Shown: positions 1 through 6,986 of the stretch, in pieces | Position numbering within the stretch: the stretch's first letter is position 1 | How the letters are laid out: each line of letters starts with the position of its first letter | NCBI GenBank assembly: GCA_002366685.1 | Contig: DFBP01000186.1 | Coordinates: 28,765-36,698 of the forward strand | DNA length: 7,934 nt | Direction of reading: 5' to 3' | Source: Rhodobacterales bacterium UBA3077 | GTDB lineage: Bacteria > Pseudomonadota > Alphaproteobacteria > Rhodobacterales > Rhodobacteraceae | The notes under the pieces: model-generated | What the model was told of the DNA's origin: nothing | What the model saw: the letters and a program-made list of their open reading frames with translations, nothing else | The model's database searches: none | Program-made: the position numbers and the translations under genes

Positions 1-115
1 AGTGGCTGCCCAAGTGGTGGCAAGCGCCGAACCTCTCAAAGTAGTTGATGAAGACGGTGGAGATGTAGGCTCGATTGACCGTGAACAAGTGATCTCTGTG
101 CTGGTGGGCGGTTAG
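1..115 (+). CDS. ABC transporter ATP-binding protein, glycine betaine/proline type (3' end only)
   Basis: Only the last 37 codons are inside the window, read from base 2 to the TAG at 113-115. The tail reads PLKVVDEDGGDVGSIDREQ and then a short hydrophobic end, ISVLVGG. This is what the end of the second CBS domain looks like in ProV/OpuAA-type ATPases, where the CBS pair follows the nucleotide-binding domain and can sense ionic strength or ligand. The Walker and signature motifs lie upstream of the window and cannot be checked. The assignment therefore rests on this tail plus the ProW-type permease whose ATG follows the stop with no gap. The protein would energise import at the cytoplasmic face of the inner membrane. 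Family call fairly secure; substrate unknown. Confidence 0.8.
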   Translation, partial: VAAQVVASAEPLKVVDEDGGDVGSIDREQVISVLVGG

Positions 116-2077
116 ATGGCGCTTCGCCCAGCAATATGGCTCGGGCTTTTTGGGCTCACACTAGGGCTCGCGCTGTGGCAACCGCTGAGTGGATACCCCG
201 AAGCGTGGGTGATCGGACTGAAAGATGTGGTGAGCGCCGCGATGAAATGGCTGGTTGAGGAAGCCGCCGTTGGGCCGGTTAAGTTTACCGACCTCACACG
301 CGGCTTGGCGTGGCTGATTGAGCAACCCTATGAGTTGGCAAAATCCGTGCTGGCCACCGGATTCATGGACGGTGTGGGGCGAAGGGCTGAACAGATTGTG
401 CCACCCTTGAGCTGGCTCGGGGTCATCGCCTTTGTGATGGCCCTTGGGCACTATGCCAAAAGTTGGGGGCTGGCGCTGGTGGTTGGGCTTTGCTTTACCT
501 ATCTGGCGGTTTTTGGCCAGTGGGAAAGCGCGATGGTCACACTCGCTTCGGTGGTGATCGCGGTGCCAATCGGGGTAGCCGGCGGGCTTTGGCTCGGGAT
601 TTTGGCTTACCGGCACCGCAGCTTCGAGCGCGTGCTCTCACCGGTGCTTGACCTCATGCAGACAATCCCGATTTTTGCCTACCTTGTACCAATCCTGTTC
701 ATGTTTGGCTTCGGGCCGGTTTCGGCGCTGGTGGCAACGGTGATTTACGCGATGCCCCCGATGGTGCGGATCACCACTTTAGCGCTGAAAGGGGTGGACC
801 CCGAGATCAAGGATTTTGCCACCATGACCGGCTGCACACGGCGGCAGATGACATGGCGGGTGCTGGTGCCAGCCGCGCTTTCCTCGCTTATGGTCGGGGT
901 GAATCAGGTGATAATGCTGTCGCTCAACATGGTGATCATCGCTTCGATGATCGGCGCGGGCGGGCTTGGCTTTGATGTGCTTTCAAGTTTGCGCCGCCTC
1001 AATATCGGTGGTGGGTTCGAGGCCGGTATTGCGATTGTGGTGCTGGCCATAGCCATTGACAGGCTCAGCCAAGCCTTTGCTGAACGCTCCACGCGGATTG
1101 TGCCGCCGCTCAAAGGCAACTGGGTAAAGCGGCACCCGCGCTCGGTTTTGGTGGCCGCTATTCTGATGGTTTCCATGGGGCTGGGGCTGGTTTTGCCATT
1201 GTTTCAAACCTTCCCGGAAGACAGCGCCCTAACCACGGGGAAATTCTGGAGCAACGGCGTAAAATACCTGAATATCAACTTCTTTGACCAGTTTGAAGCG
1301 GTCAAAATCTTTGTGCTCAACGCCTTTATGCTGCCGATTAAGAGGTTCTTCCTTGGCATCCCGTGGCCATGGGCATGGCTGATGCTGGTCGCCCTCGGCT
1401 ATCGCTTTGGCGGGGTAAAGCTGGCGGTAATGAACGGGTTGATGGCGGCGTTTATTCTGGCAACCGGCATGTGGGAAAAAGCGATGATCACAGTTTACCT
1501 TTGTGGCTCGTCGGTGATGATCGCTGCCGCTATCGGTATTCCGATCGGCGTATGGGCGGGCGTGAGCGCACGGGCCGGGCGGGTGATTGGGGTGGTCATC
1601 GACACGCTGCAAACCTTGCCGAGCTTCGTTTACCTGATCCCGGTGGTGATGCTGTTTCGCATCGGAGATTTCACAGCAATGCTGGCGATTGTGGCTTATG
1701 CTATTGTGCCTTCCATCCGCTATGCCGCGCACGGGGTACGTGGGGTGCCGGAGGAGTTATTGGAGGCTGGCATCGTTTCCGGCTGCACTAAAGGGCAGAT
1801 TTTGCGGCGCATCCGGCTGCCGCTGGCTTTGCCCGAAATTCTGCTCGGGCTCAATCAAACCATCATGCTGGCGCTTTCGATGCTGGTGATCACGGCGCTC
1901 GTTGGCACGCGCGACCTCGGGCAGGAGGTCTATATCGCGCTCACCAAAGCCGATGTTGGCCGTGGTTTGGTCGCGGGTTTTGCCATTGCCTTTATCGCCA
2001 TGATGGCTGACCGGATGCTAAACGCATCGGCCCGCGCGGCACGTATAAGATTTGGACTGGAGGACGGGCATGTCTGA
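116..2077 (+). CDS. Fused two-domain ProW-type ABC permease for betaine/quaternary amine uptake
   Basis: A 653-residue inner-membrane protein built from two ProW-like permease halves in tandem. Half 1 (about 95-325) carries DLMQTIPIFAYLVP at 179-192, an EAA-type coupling loop at about 226-255 (GVDPEIKDF...TGCTRRQ) and VNQVIMLSLNMVI at 262-274. Half 2 (about 405-635) repeats each element: DTLQTLPSFVYLIP at 496-509, a loop at about 543-572 (GVPEELLEA...SGCTKGQ) and LNQTIMLALSMLVI at 579-592. The QTxPxFxYLxP signature is characteristic of ProW/OpuAB permeases. Each half would contact one ATPase subunit through its EAA loop, so one polypeptide replaces the usual permease dimer. The ATG abuts the ATPase stop, implying translational coupling; only a loose G-rich stretch (103-111) precedes it. 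The substrate-binding protein is not in view and is presumably encoded upstream. Glycine betaine, choline, TMAO or related solutes are all possible, so no gene symbol is given. Confidence 0.9.
   Translation: MALRPAIWLGLFGLTLGLALWQPLSGYPEAWVIGLKDVVSAAMKWLVEEAAVGPVKFTDLTRGLAWLIEQPYELAKSVLATGFMDGVGRRAEQIVPPLSWLGVIAFVMALGHYAKSWGLALVVGLCFTYLAVFGQWESAMVTLASVVIAVPIGVAGGLWLGILAYRHRSFERVLSPVLDLMQTIPIFAYLVPILFMFGFGPVSALVATVIYAMPPMVRITTLALKGVDPEIKDFATMTGCTRRQMTWRVLVPAALSSLMVGVNQVIMLSLNMVIIASMIGAGGLGFDVLSSLRRLNIGGGFEAGIAIVVLAIAIDRLSQAFAERSTRIVPPLKGNWVKRHPRSVLVAAILMVSMGLGLVLPLFQTFPEDSALTTGKFWSNGVKYLNINFFDQFEAVKIFVLNAFMLPIKRFFLGIPWPWAWLMLVALGYRFGGVKLAVMNGLMAAFILATGMWEKAMITVYLCGSSVMIAAAIGIPIGVWAGVSARAGRVIGVVIDTLQTLPSFVYLIPVVMLFRIGDFTAMLAIVAYAIVPSIRYAAHGVRGVPEELLEAGIVSGCTKGQILRRIRLPLALPEILLGLNQTIMLALSMLVITALVGTRDLGQEVYIALTKADVGRGLVAGFAIAFIAMMADRMLNASARAARIRFGLEDGHV
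2059..2063 (+). promoter_or_regulatory. Ribosome binding site (GGAGG) fixing the kinase start
   Basis: GGAGG sits 6 bases before the ATG at 2070, inside the last codons of the permease gene. It selects this ATG over an in-frame TTG at 2052, which would add six residues (MDWRTG) with no comparable site upstream. A binding site buried in the end of the preceding gene fits coupled translation. Confidence 0.8.
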
Positions 2078-2948
2078 CCCGATATTGAACCGCATCAAAG
2101 CATTGCCGATATGGCAGGGCGAGATTGAGGCCACGCCGCTGGACGGCGGGCGCACCAACCTGAATTTCACCGTTATAGACGGCGACAGCAAATATGTCGT
2201 GCGCTTTGGCGAGGATATCCCCGCCCATCATGTGATGCGCTTTAACGAGTTGGCGGCGAGCCGTGCAGCCCATGCCGCCGGGCTTTCGCCAGAGGTGGTT
2301 TTTGCACAGGACGGCCTTACGGTCATTCGGCATATCGAAAGCAAAACGCTCGAAGAAAAAGATGTCGGGCAACCCGAATACTTGGCCCGGATCGTAGACC
2401 TGATGCGCCGCTGCCACCAAGAAATGCCCCAGCACCTGCGCGGCCCGTCGCTGGTGTTTTGGGTGTTCCACGTTATCAGGGATTACGCCGCAACACTTGA
2501 TGATTATGCCAGCCCGCACGCCACCAAAATGCCGGAATGCCTTGCCATTGCCGAGCGGTTAGAGGCTGATATCGGCCCTGTTGAGCTTGTCTACGGCCAC
2601 AACGACATGATGGCGGCCAACATACTGGATGACGGGGCACGACTTTGGCTGATTGACTGGGATTACGCCGGCTTCAACTCTCCGCTTTTTGATTTGGGCG
2701 GTTTGGCCAGCAACAATATGCTCACCGAGGCGCAAGAGCTGGAAATGCTCAGGGCCTATTCCCGCACCCCCCCCGATGCCGCACTTCTGCGCCGATATCT
2801 CGCGATGAAATGTGCCTCGCTCATGCGCGAAACCATATGGAGCATGGTTTCAGAGTCCATCTCCGATCTTGATATCGATTACGCCGCTTACACGGAAGAA
2901 AACCTTGCGCGCTTTGAAGCCGCATATGCCATCTATAAACAAGGTTAA
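2070..2948 (+). CDS. Choline kinase-like phosphotransferase (APH / choline-ethanolamine kinase family)
   Basis: A soluble 292-residue protein with the kinase-like fold of choline/ethanolamine kinases and aminoglycoside phosphotransferases. Visible motifs: an N-terminal glycine-rich segment GGRTNLNFTV (26-35), the strand KYVVRFG (41-47), the catalytic Brenner motif GHNDMMAANIL (176-186; predicted catalytic Asp179, metal-ligand Asn184) and the metal-binding IDWDYAG (195-201; Asp196), followed by LFDLG (206-210). All key residues are present, so an active ATP-dependent kinase is expected. The family phosphorylates hydroxyls of amino alcohols such as choline. The gene overlaps the permease end by 8 bases (ATG at 2070, permease TGA at 2075-2077) and is followed 4 bases later by the flavoprotein gene. 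It is therefore almost certainly co-expressed with an amine importer and a demethylase. Whether it acts on choline, another imported amine or an intermediate cannot be told. A run of eight C bases (2767-2774) lies at codons 233-235. Confidence 0.88.
   Translation: MSDPILNRIKALPIWQGEIEATPLDGGRTNLNFTVIDGDSKYVVRFGEDIPAHHVMRFNELAASRAAHAAGLSPEVVFAQDGLTVIRHIESKTLEEKDVGQPEYLARIVDLMRRCHQEMPQHLRGPSLVFWVFHVIRDYAATLDDYASPHATKMPECLAIAERLEADIGPVELVYGHNDMMAANILDDGARLWLIDWDYAGFNSPLFDLGGLASNNMLTEAQELEMLRAYSRTPPDAALLRRYLAMKCASLMRETIWSMVSESISDLDIDYAAYTEENLARFEAAYAIYKQG
2941..2944 (+). promoter_or_regulatory. Ribosome binding site (AAGG) deciding the flavoprotein start
   Basis: AAGG lies 8 bases before the ATG at 2953, within the final codons of the kinase gene. 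The reading frame stays open upstream to a GTG at 2812. That extension overlaps the kinase gene, has no family resemblance and no need of its own, whereas the Rossmann fold begins only about ten residues after the ATG at 2953. Confidence 0.6.
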
Positions 2949-2952
2949 GACC

Positions 2953-5391
2953 ATGAAAACCATTCCTTCCTCCAGCAAAACCGTTGTTATCGGCGGCGGC
3001 ATTATCGGCTGCTCTACCGCGTATCATCTCGCCAAAATGGGTGAGGAGGTCGCGCTGCTGGAGCGCAAAAAGCTGACATCCGGCACCACCTTTCATGCGG
3101 CGGGGCTGGTGGGGCAGCTGCGGAGCAATGCCAATATCACACAGCTTCTGGGCTATTCGGTCGAGCTTTATAACAGCATTGAAGAAGAAACCGGCCTTGG
3201 CACCGGCTGGAAGATGAATGGCGGTTTACGGCTGGCCTGTAATGAAGAGCGCTGGACTGAAGTGAAACGGCAGGCGACCACGGCGCACTCATTCGGTTTG
3301 CAAATGGACCTGCTAACCCCGAAAGAGGCGCAAGAGCTTTGGCCGCTGATGAACGTGGATGACGTTGTTGGCGCGGCGTTTATGCCAACCGACGGGCAAG
3401 CGAACCCCTCTGACGTAACGCAGGCGCTGGCCAAGGGGGCGCGCATGGCGGGGGCACAAATATTCGAGGATTGCAAAGTGCTGGACCTTGAGGTCGAGAA
3501 GGGCCGCATTAAAGCGGTGATCACCGAAGCCGGGCGGATTGAATGCGAAAAGGTGGTGGTTTGTGCGGGGCAGTGGACCCGCGATTTTGCCAAAAAGTTT
3601 GGCGTAAACGTGCCGCTGGTCAGCATGGAACACCAGTATATGGTGACCGAAGCGATTGAAGGCATGCCCAAAAACCTGCCCACCCTGCGAGACCCTGACC
3701 GCCTGACCTATTACAAAGAAGAGGTCGGCGGGTTGGTGATGGGGGGGTATGAACCTAACCCGATCCCGTGGGCGGTGGAGGGCATCCCCAAGGGCTTCCA
3801 TTATACGCTGATAGACAGCAATTTTGACCATTTCGAACCACTGATGGAGCTGGCGCTGGGCCGGGTGCCCGCGCTGGAAAGTGCCGGCATCAAAACCCTG
3901 ACCAACGGGCCGGAGAGCTTTACGCCAGATGGTAATTTCATCATTGGCGAAGCCCCCGAGCTCAGCAACTTCTTTGTCGGTGCTGGCTTTAATGCCTTTG
4001 GCATTGCCGCTGGTGGAGGCGCTGGCATGGCGCTGGCCGAATGGGTCAAAAACGGTGAGCCGCCTTATGACCTTTGGTCTGCCGACATCCGCCGCTTTGG
4101 CCGGCCGCATTTTGATACCGACTGGGTCCGCACTCGCACCGTTGAGGCCTATGGCAAGCACTATACAATGGCGTGGCCGTTTGAGGAGCATGATAGCGGG
4201 CGGCCCTGCCGGAAATCCCCACTCTACGATACGCTGGCCGCGCAGGGTGCCTGCTTTGGCGAGAAGCTCGGCTGGGAGCGGCCAAACTGGTTTGCCGATG
4301 CGGGCCAGAAGCCCAAAGATATTTACAGTTTCGAGCGCCAAAACTGGTTTGACAATGTAGCGCGCGAGCATAGAGCCTGCCGCGAGGCGGCGGTGCTGTT
4401 TGACCAAACCAGCTTCGCCAAGTTTTCGCTGAAAGGGCCAGATGCCGCCGTCGCGCTGGACTGGATTTGCGCCAATGATGTGGACAAGCCCGTGGGTGCG
4501 CTCATTTATACTCAAATGCTGAATGATAAAGCTGGGATCGAGTGTGACCTGACCGTGGCGCGCATTGCCGAGGATGAATTCTATATCGTTACCGGCACCG
4601 GCTTTGCCACCCATGATTTCAACTGGATCAGCCGCAATATCCCTGAAGGCATGAACTGCCAGCTCTTTGATATCACTTCATCAAATGCCGTGCTTTCCCT
4701 GATGGGGCCACGTGCGCGCGATATTCTGGAGGCGGTTACCAAAGATGATGTCAGCCACGAGGGCTTCCCTTTTGGCACCCTCAAAATCATCAGCATTGCC
4801 GCCTGCCCTGTGATGGCCCTGCGGGTGACCTATGTTGGAGAGCTAGGGTGGGAACTGCACTTGCCGGTGGAATATGCCACGGCGGTATACGCCGCACTAA
4901 ATGAATCCGGAGCCGCGCACGGCTTGAAAAACGCGGGTTACCGCGCGATTGAGAGCCTGCGGCTGGAGAAAGGTTACCGCGCGTGGGGGTCTGACATTGG
5001 CCCTGACCACACCCCGTTTGAATCCGGCCTCGGCTGGGCCGTGAAGCTACGCAAAAATACCCCGTTCAAAGGGCGCGAGGCTTCAGAGGCGCAAAAGTCC
5101 GGTGGCATCAAAAAGCTGATGGCCTGTTTCACAACACCGCCAGATGTTATCCTGCAAGGGCGTGAAACCATCTATCGCAATGGCGAGCGGGTCGGCTGGC
5201 TGACCTCGGGCGGCTTTGGCTACACGGTAGATAAATCCATCGGCTACGGATATGTGCGCAACGCCGAAGGTGTCGATGCCGCCTATGTATTGAGCGGAAG
5301 TTATGAACTGGAAGTCGCAACCAAACGAATAAATTGTGACGTGCAGCTCGCACCACTTTACGACCCGAAAATGGAAAAGGTGAAATCCTGA
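2953..5391 (+). CDS. FAD-dependent GcvT-family N-demethylase (sarcosine / dimethylglycine dehydrogenase-like)
   Basis: An 812-residue fusion enzyme. The N-terminal FAD (DAO-type) domain, about 10-370, starts with VVIGGGIIG (11-19; GGGIIG dinucleotide loop 14-19) and an acidic ribose-binding residue Glu37. It contains LTSGTTFHAAGL (41-52), whose His48 aligns with the histidine that binds FAD covalently in mitochondrial DMGDH. It ends with the flavin-site segment FTPDGNFIIGEAP (323-335). A linker domain (about 371-430) and WERPNWF (441-447) follow, then a GcvT-like folate domain (about 455-700, with YVGELGWELH at 627-636 and LEKGYRAWGSDI at 671-682) and a GcvT C-terminal barrel (about 715-803). 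By recall, segments such as EEETGLGTGW, PLMNVDDV and GGYEPNPIPW resemble sarcosine dehydrogenase more than DMGDH. Expected reaction: oxidative N-demethylation, with formaldehyde captured as methylene-tetrahydrofolate. Rhodobacterales carry several paralogues, so the exact substrate is open. No signal peptide is seen; cytoplasmic. Last large gene of the operon. Confidence 0.9.
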   Translation: MKTIPSSSKTVVIGGGIIGCSTAYHLAKMGEEVALLERKKLTSGTTFHAAGLVGQLRSNANITQLLGYSVELYNSIEEETGLGTGWKMNGGLRLACNEERWTEVKRQATTAHSFGLQMDLLTPKEAQELWPLMNVDDVVGAAFMPTDGQANPSDVTQALAKGARMAGAQIFEDCKVLDLEVEKGRIKAVITEAGRIECEKVVVCAGQWTRDFAKKFGVNVPLVSMEHQYMVTEAIEGMPKNLPTLRDPDRLTYYKEEVGGLVMGGYEPNPIPWAVEGIPKGFHYTLIDSNFDHFEPLMELALGRVPALESAGIKTLTNGPESFTPDGNFIIGEAPELSNFFVGAGFNAFGIAAGGGAGMALAEWVKNGEPPYDLWSADIRRFGRPHFDTDWVRTRTVEAYGKHYTMAWPFEEHDSGRPCRKSPLYDTLAAQGACFGEKLGWERPNWFADAGQKPKDIYSFERQNWFDNVAREHRACREAAVLFDQTSFAKFSLKGPDAAVALDWICANDVDKPVGALIYTQMLNDKAGIECDLTVARIAEDEFYIVTGTGFATHDFNWISRNIPEGMNCQLFDITSSNAVLSLMGPRARDILEAVTKDDVSHEGFPFGTLKIISIAACPVMALRVTYVGELGWELHLPVEYATAVYAALNESGAAHGLKNAGYRAIESLRLEKGYRAWGSDIGPDHTPFESGLGWAVKLRKNTPFKGREASEAQKSGGIKKLMACFTTPPDVILQGRETIYRNGERVGWLTSGGFGYTVDKSIGYGYVRNAEGVDAAYVLSGSYELEVATKRINCDVQLAPLYDPKMEKVKS

Positions 5392-5406
5392 AGTTGAAAT
5401 AATACA

Positions 5407-5493
5407 TTGATCGGGATCATCGTTCTGATCATCTTCTGGGCCTCGCAAGGCAAAGAAGGTGACAACGATTGCGGCTCGAATCCGGCTGGCTAA
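5407..5493 (+). CDS. Possible 28-residue single-pass membrane microprotein (TTG start)
   Basis: A short frame between the flavoprotein stop and the terminator. Read from TTG at 5407 to TAA at 5491-5493, it gives a hydrophobic stretch MIGIIVLIIFW (1-11) and then a polar tail (ASQGKEGDND at 12-21, CGSNPAG at 22-28) with one cysteine. Third codon positions are mostly G or C (20 of 28), as in the neighbouring genes, and the frame ends 7 bases before the terminator stem, as a last operon gene would. Against it: there is no ATG, an in-frame TGA lies four codons upstream, no convincing ribosome binding site precedes the TTG (GAAG at 5390-5393 is too far), and part of the hydrophobicity comes from a repeated GATCATC (5415-5421 and 5427-5433). 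It could be a real microprotein, a decayed one, or chance. I recognise no family. Confidence 0.35.
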   Translation: MIGIIVLIIFWASQGKEGDNDCGSNPAG

Positions 5494-5500
5494 ACCAATT

Positions 5501-5528
5501 GGCGCGCCTTAAACGGCGCGCCTTTTTT
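5501..5528 (+). terminator. Intrinsic terminator of the transporter-demethylase operon
   Basis: The stem is GGCGCGCC (5501-5508), the loop TTAAAC (5509-5514), and the second arm GGCGCGCC (5515-5522), followed by six T (5523-5528). The all-GC 8-bp stem with a U-tract is a textbook Rho-independent terminator for plus-strand transcripts. Read on the minus strand, the hairpin is equally stable, but AATTGGTTTA follows it instead of a U-run, so it should stop gshA transcripts less efficiently. The T-run touches the gshA stop codon (complement of 5529-5531). Confidence 0.9.
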
Positions 5529-6899
5529 CTAGTAGCTGTATTCCTGATACACGCGCTTGATATCCCCACCCCATTCGCAGCGGAAAAGCCGTTCCAGCTT
5601 TTTGGCAGGAGAATAACCGCGGCCCAAAATCTCCTGCAAAGCATTCAGGAAGTGGGTTTCGTCGGGAATGAGCCCACCCGCGCCCGGCTTGGCCCTCGCC
5701 TTTAGTCCGGCATGCGAGATCATCACCAGCTCTTTGGCAATCTCCAACACCTCAACCCCGTTAATCCGCGCCTGAAGCCCGTCTTTGGCAACATCGAGCC
5801 GCAACTGGTCGCGCTCTTCGGCGGTCCAGCCTTTGGCGACATCCCACGCGGCATCCAATGATGACTGATCATAAAGCAGCCCAACCCAAAAGGCTGGGAG
5901 CGCACATATTTTGCGCCACGGGCCACCATCGGCCCCGCGCATCTCAAGGTATTGCTTCACGCGGGCTTCAGGGAAGGCGGTGGTGAGGTGGTCAGCCCAG
6001 TCGCTCAGGGTTGGCTTTTCACCGGGGAGGGCCGGAAGCTCTCCCTTCAGAAAATCGCGGAAGGACATGCCGAGCGCGTTAATATATTTTCCGTCGCGGT
6101 AAACAAAATACATCGGCACATCCAGCACATACTGCACCCATGCCTCAAAGCCGAAACCTTCTTCAAACACAAAGGGCAGCATACCCGTGCGCGCTTTGTC
6201 CGTATCTTGCCAGATACGGGCGCGCCAGCTTTGGTAACCGGTAAGCTTACCTTCAAAAAACGGAGAGTTGGCGAAAAGCGCGGTGGCGATGGGCTGCAAA
6301 GCCAGCCCCACACGCAGCTTTTGCGCCATGTCAGCTTCAGATGAAAAATCAAGATTCACCTGAATGCAGGTGGTGCGATACATCATCTGCGTGCCATGGG
6401 TACCCACTGTATCCATGTAGGGCGTCATCAGTTTGTAGCGGCCCTTGGGCATCATCGGCATATCTTCGTGTTTCCACTCCGGTGCCGCCCCCATGCCAAA
6501 AAACCGCACACCTATGGTTTTCGAGATATCAATTACCTCGCGCAGGTGCTCATTCACCTCGTCACAGGTTTGGTGGATGTTTTCCAGCGGCGCGCCGGAA
6601 AGCTCCAGCTGGCCACCGGGCTCAAGGCTCACATTTGCACCGTCTTTATTGAGGCCAATCAGATATTCACCCTCATAAACCGGATCCCAGTTATACTTGT
6701 CACGCAGGCCTTCCAGCATGGCTTTGATCGAGCGTTCGCCCTCATAGGGGATCGGCTTCAACGTGTCTTTGCAATAGCCGAATTTCTCGTGCTCGGTGCC
6801 TATGCGCCAGTCTTCCTTGGGCTTGCAGCCGTCGGCCATTAACTGGGCGAGTTGGTCATGGTGCTCAATCGGACCACCGCCGGATTGTGGAATGGACAT
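5529..6899 (-). CDS. gshA: Glutamate-cysteine ligase, plant/alphaproteobacterial type (GCS2)
   Basis: A 456-residue cytoplasmic enzyme that joins glutamate and cysteine with ATP to make gamma-glutamylcysteine (EC 6.3.2.2), the first and usually rate-limiting step of glutathione synthesis. Length and sequence fit the plant/alphaproteobacterial class, not the E. coli type. Recognisable blocks: RIGTEHEKFGY (32-42), SLEPGGQLELSG (91-102), RTTCIQVNLDF (175-185), WRARIW (225-230), LEMRGADGGPW (318-328) and the characteristic C-terminus VYQEYSY (450-456). The ATG at 6899 is preceded on the minus strand by AAGGGGAA; its GGGG (6906-6909) lies 6 bases from the start and is an acceptable ribosome binding site. 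The gene looks complete and intact. It converges with the plus-strand operon and shares its terminator region. The 87-base gap upstream leaves both its own promoter and read-through from the preceding gene possible. Confidence 0.95.
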   Translation of the reverse strand: MSIPQSGGGPIEHHDQLAQLMADGCKPKEDWRIGTEHEKFGYCKDTLKPIPYEGERSIKAMLEGLRDKYNWDPVYEGEYLIGLNKDGANVSLEPGGQLELSGAPLENIHQTCDEVNEHLREVIDISKTIGVRFFGMGAAPEWKHEDMPMMPKGRYKLMTPYMDTVGTHGTQMMYRTTCIQVNLDFSSEADMAQKLRVGLALQPIATALFANSPFFEGKLTGYQSWRARIWQDTDKARTGMLPFVFEEGFGFEAWVQYVLDVPMYFVYRDGKYINALGMSFRDFLKGELPALPGEKPTLSDWADHLTTAFPEARVKQYLEMRGADGGPWRKICALPAFWVGLLYDQSSLDAAWDVAKGWTAEERDQLRLDVAKDGLQARINGVEVLEIAKELVMISHAGLKARAKPGAGGLIPDETHFLNALQEILGRGYSPAKKLERLFRCEWGGDIKRVYQEYSY

Positions 6900-6986
6900 C
6901 GGCTTCCCCTTTATTTGACTGTTTCTATCAGACTTAGGGCTGGCCGCTTACCCTTGCAAGGCAGAAAAAGAAGATATCACAAATCA
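6900..6986 (-). other. gshA leader / intergenic gap
   Basis: These 87 bases separate the stop of the 170-residue membrane protein gene from the gshA start. The only element I can support is the G-rich ribosome binding site next to gshA. No strong hairpin with a U-run is visible on the minus strand, so transcription from upstream could continue into gshA. A TTGCAA (complement of 6954-6959) resembles a -35 box but lacks a good -10 partner at normal spacing. Confidence 0.4.

Noticed and set aside
2052..2069. TTG at 2052 as the kinase start
   Set aside because: It has no good ribosome binding site, while ATG 2070 has GGAGG 6 bases upstream.
2812..2952. GTG at 2812 as a start for the flavoprotein, adding 47 residues
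   Set aside because: The extension lies inside the kinase gene in another frame, has no resemblance to the family, and a ribosome binding site with the Rossmann fold right behind it supports ATG 2953.
2767..2952. Frameshift at the C8 tract producing a kinase-demethylase fusion
   Set aside because: The flavoprotein frame contains TGA at 2806-2808, between the tract and the flavoprotein start, so a fusion could not be made.
3313..4614. Long minus-strand reading frame (433 codons) opposite the flavoprotein gene
   Set aside because: The translation has no recognisable domain and odd composition; the opposite strand encodes a clear, well-conserved enzyme. It is a shadow of high-GC codon use.
5529..6899. 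Plus-strand reading frames opposite gshA (for example 5952-6344 and 6396-6842)
   Set aside because: No family resemblance and they lie fully opposite an unmistakable glutamate-cysteine ligase.
6926..6959. Sigma-70-like promoter for gshA on the minus strand (TTGCAA at 6959-6954)
   Set aside because: No convincing -10 hexamer at 16-18 bases; the best AT-rich candidate is too far away.
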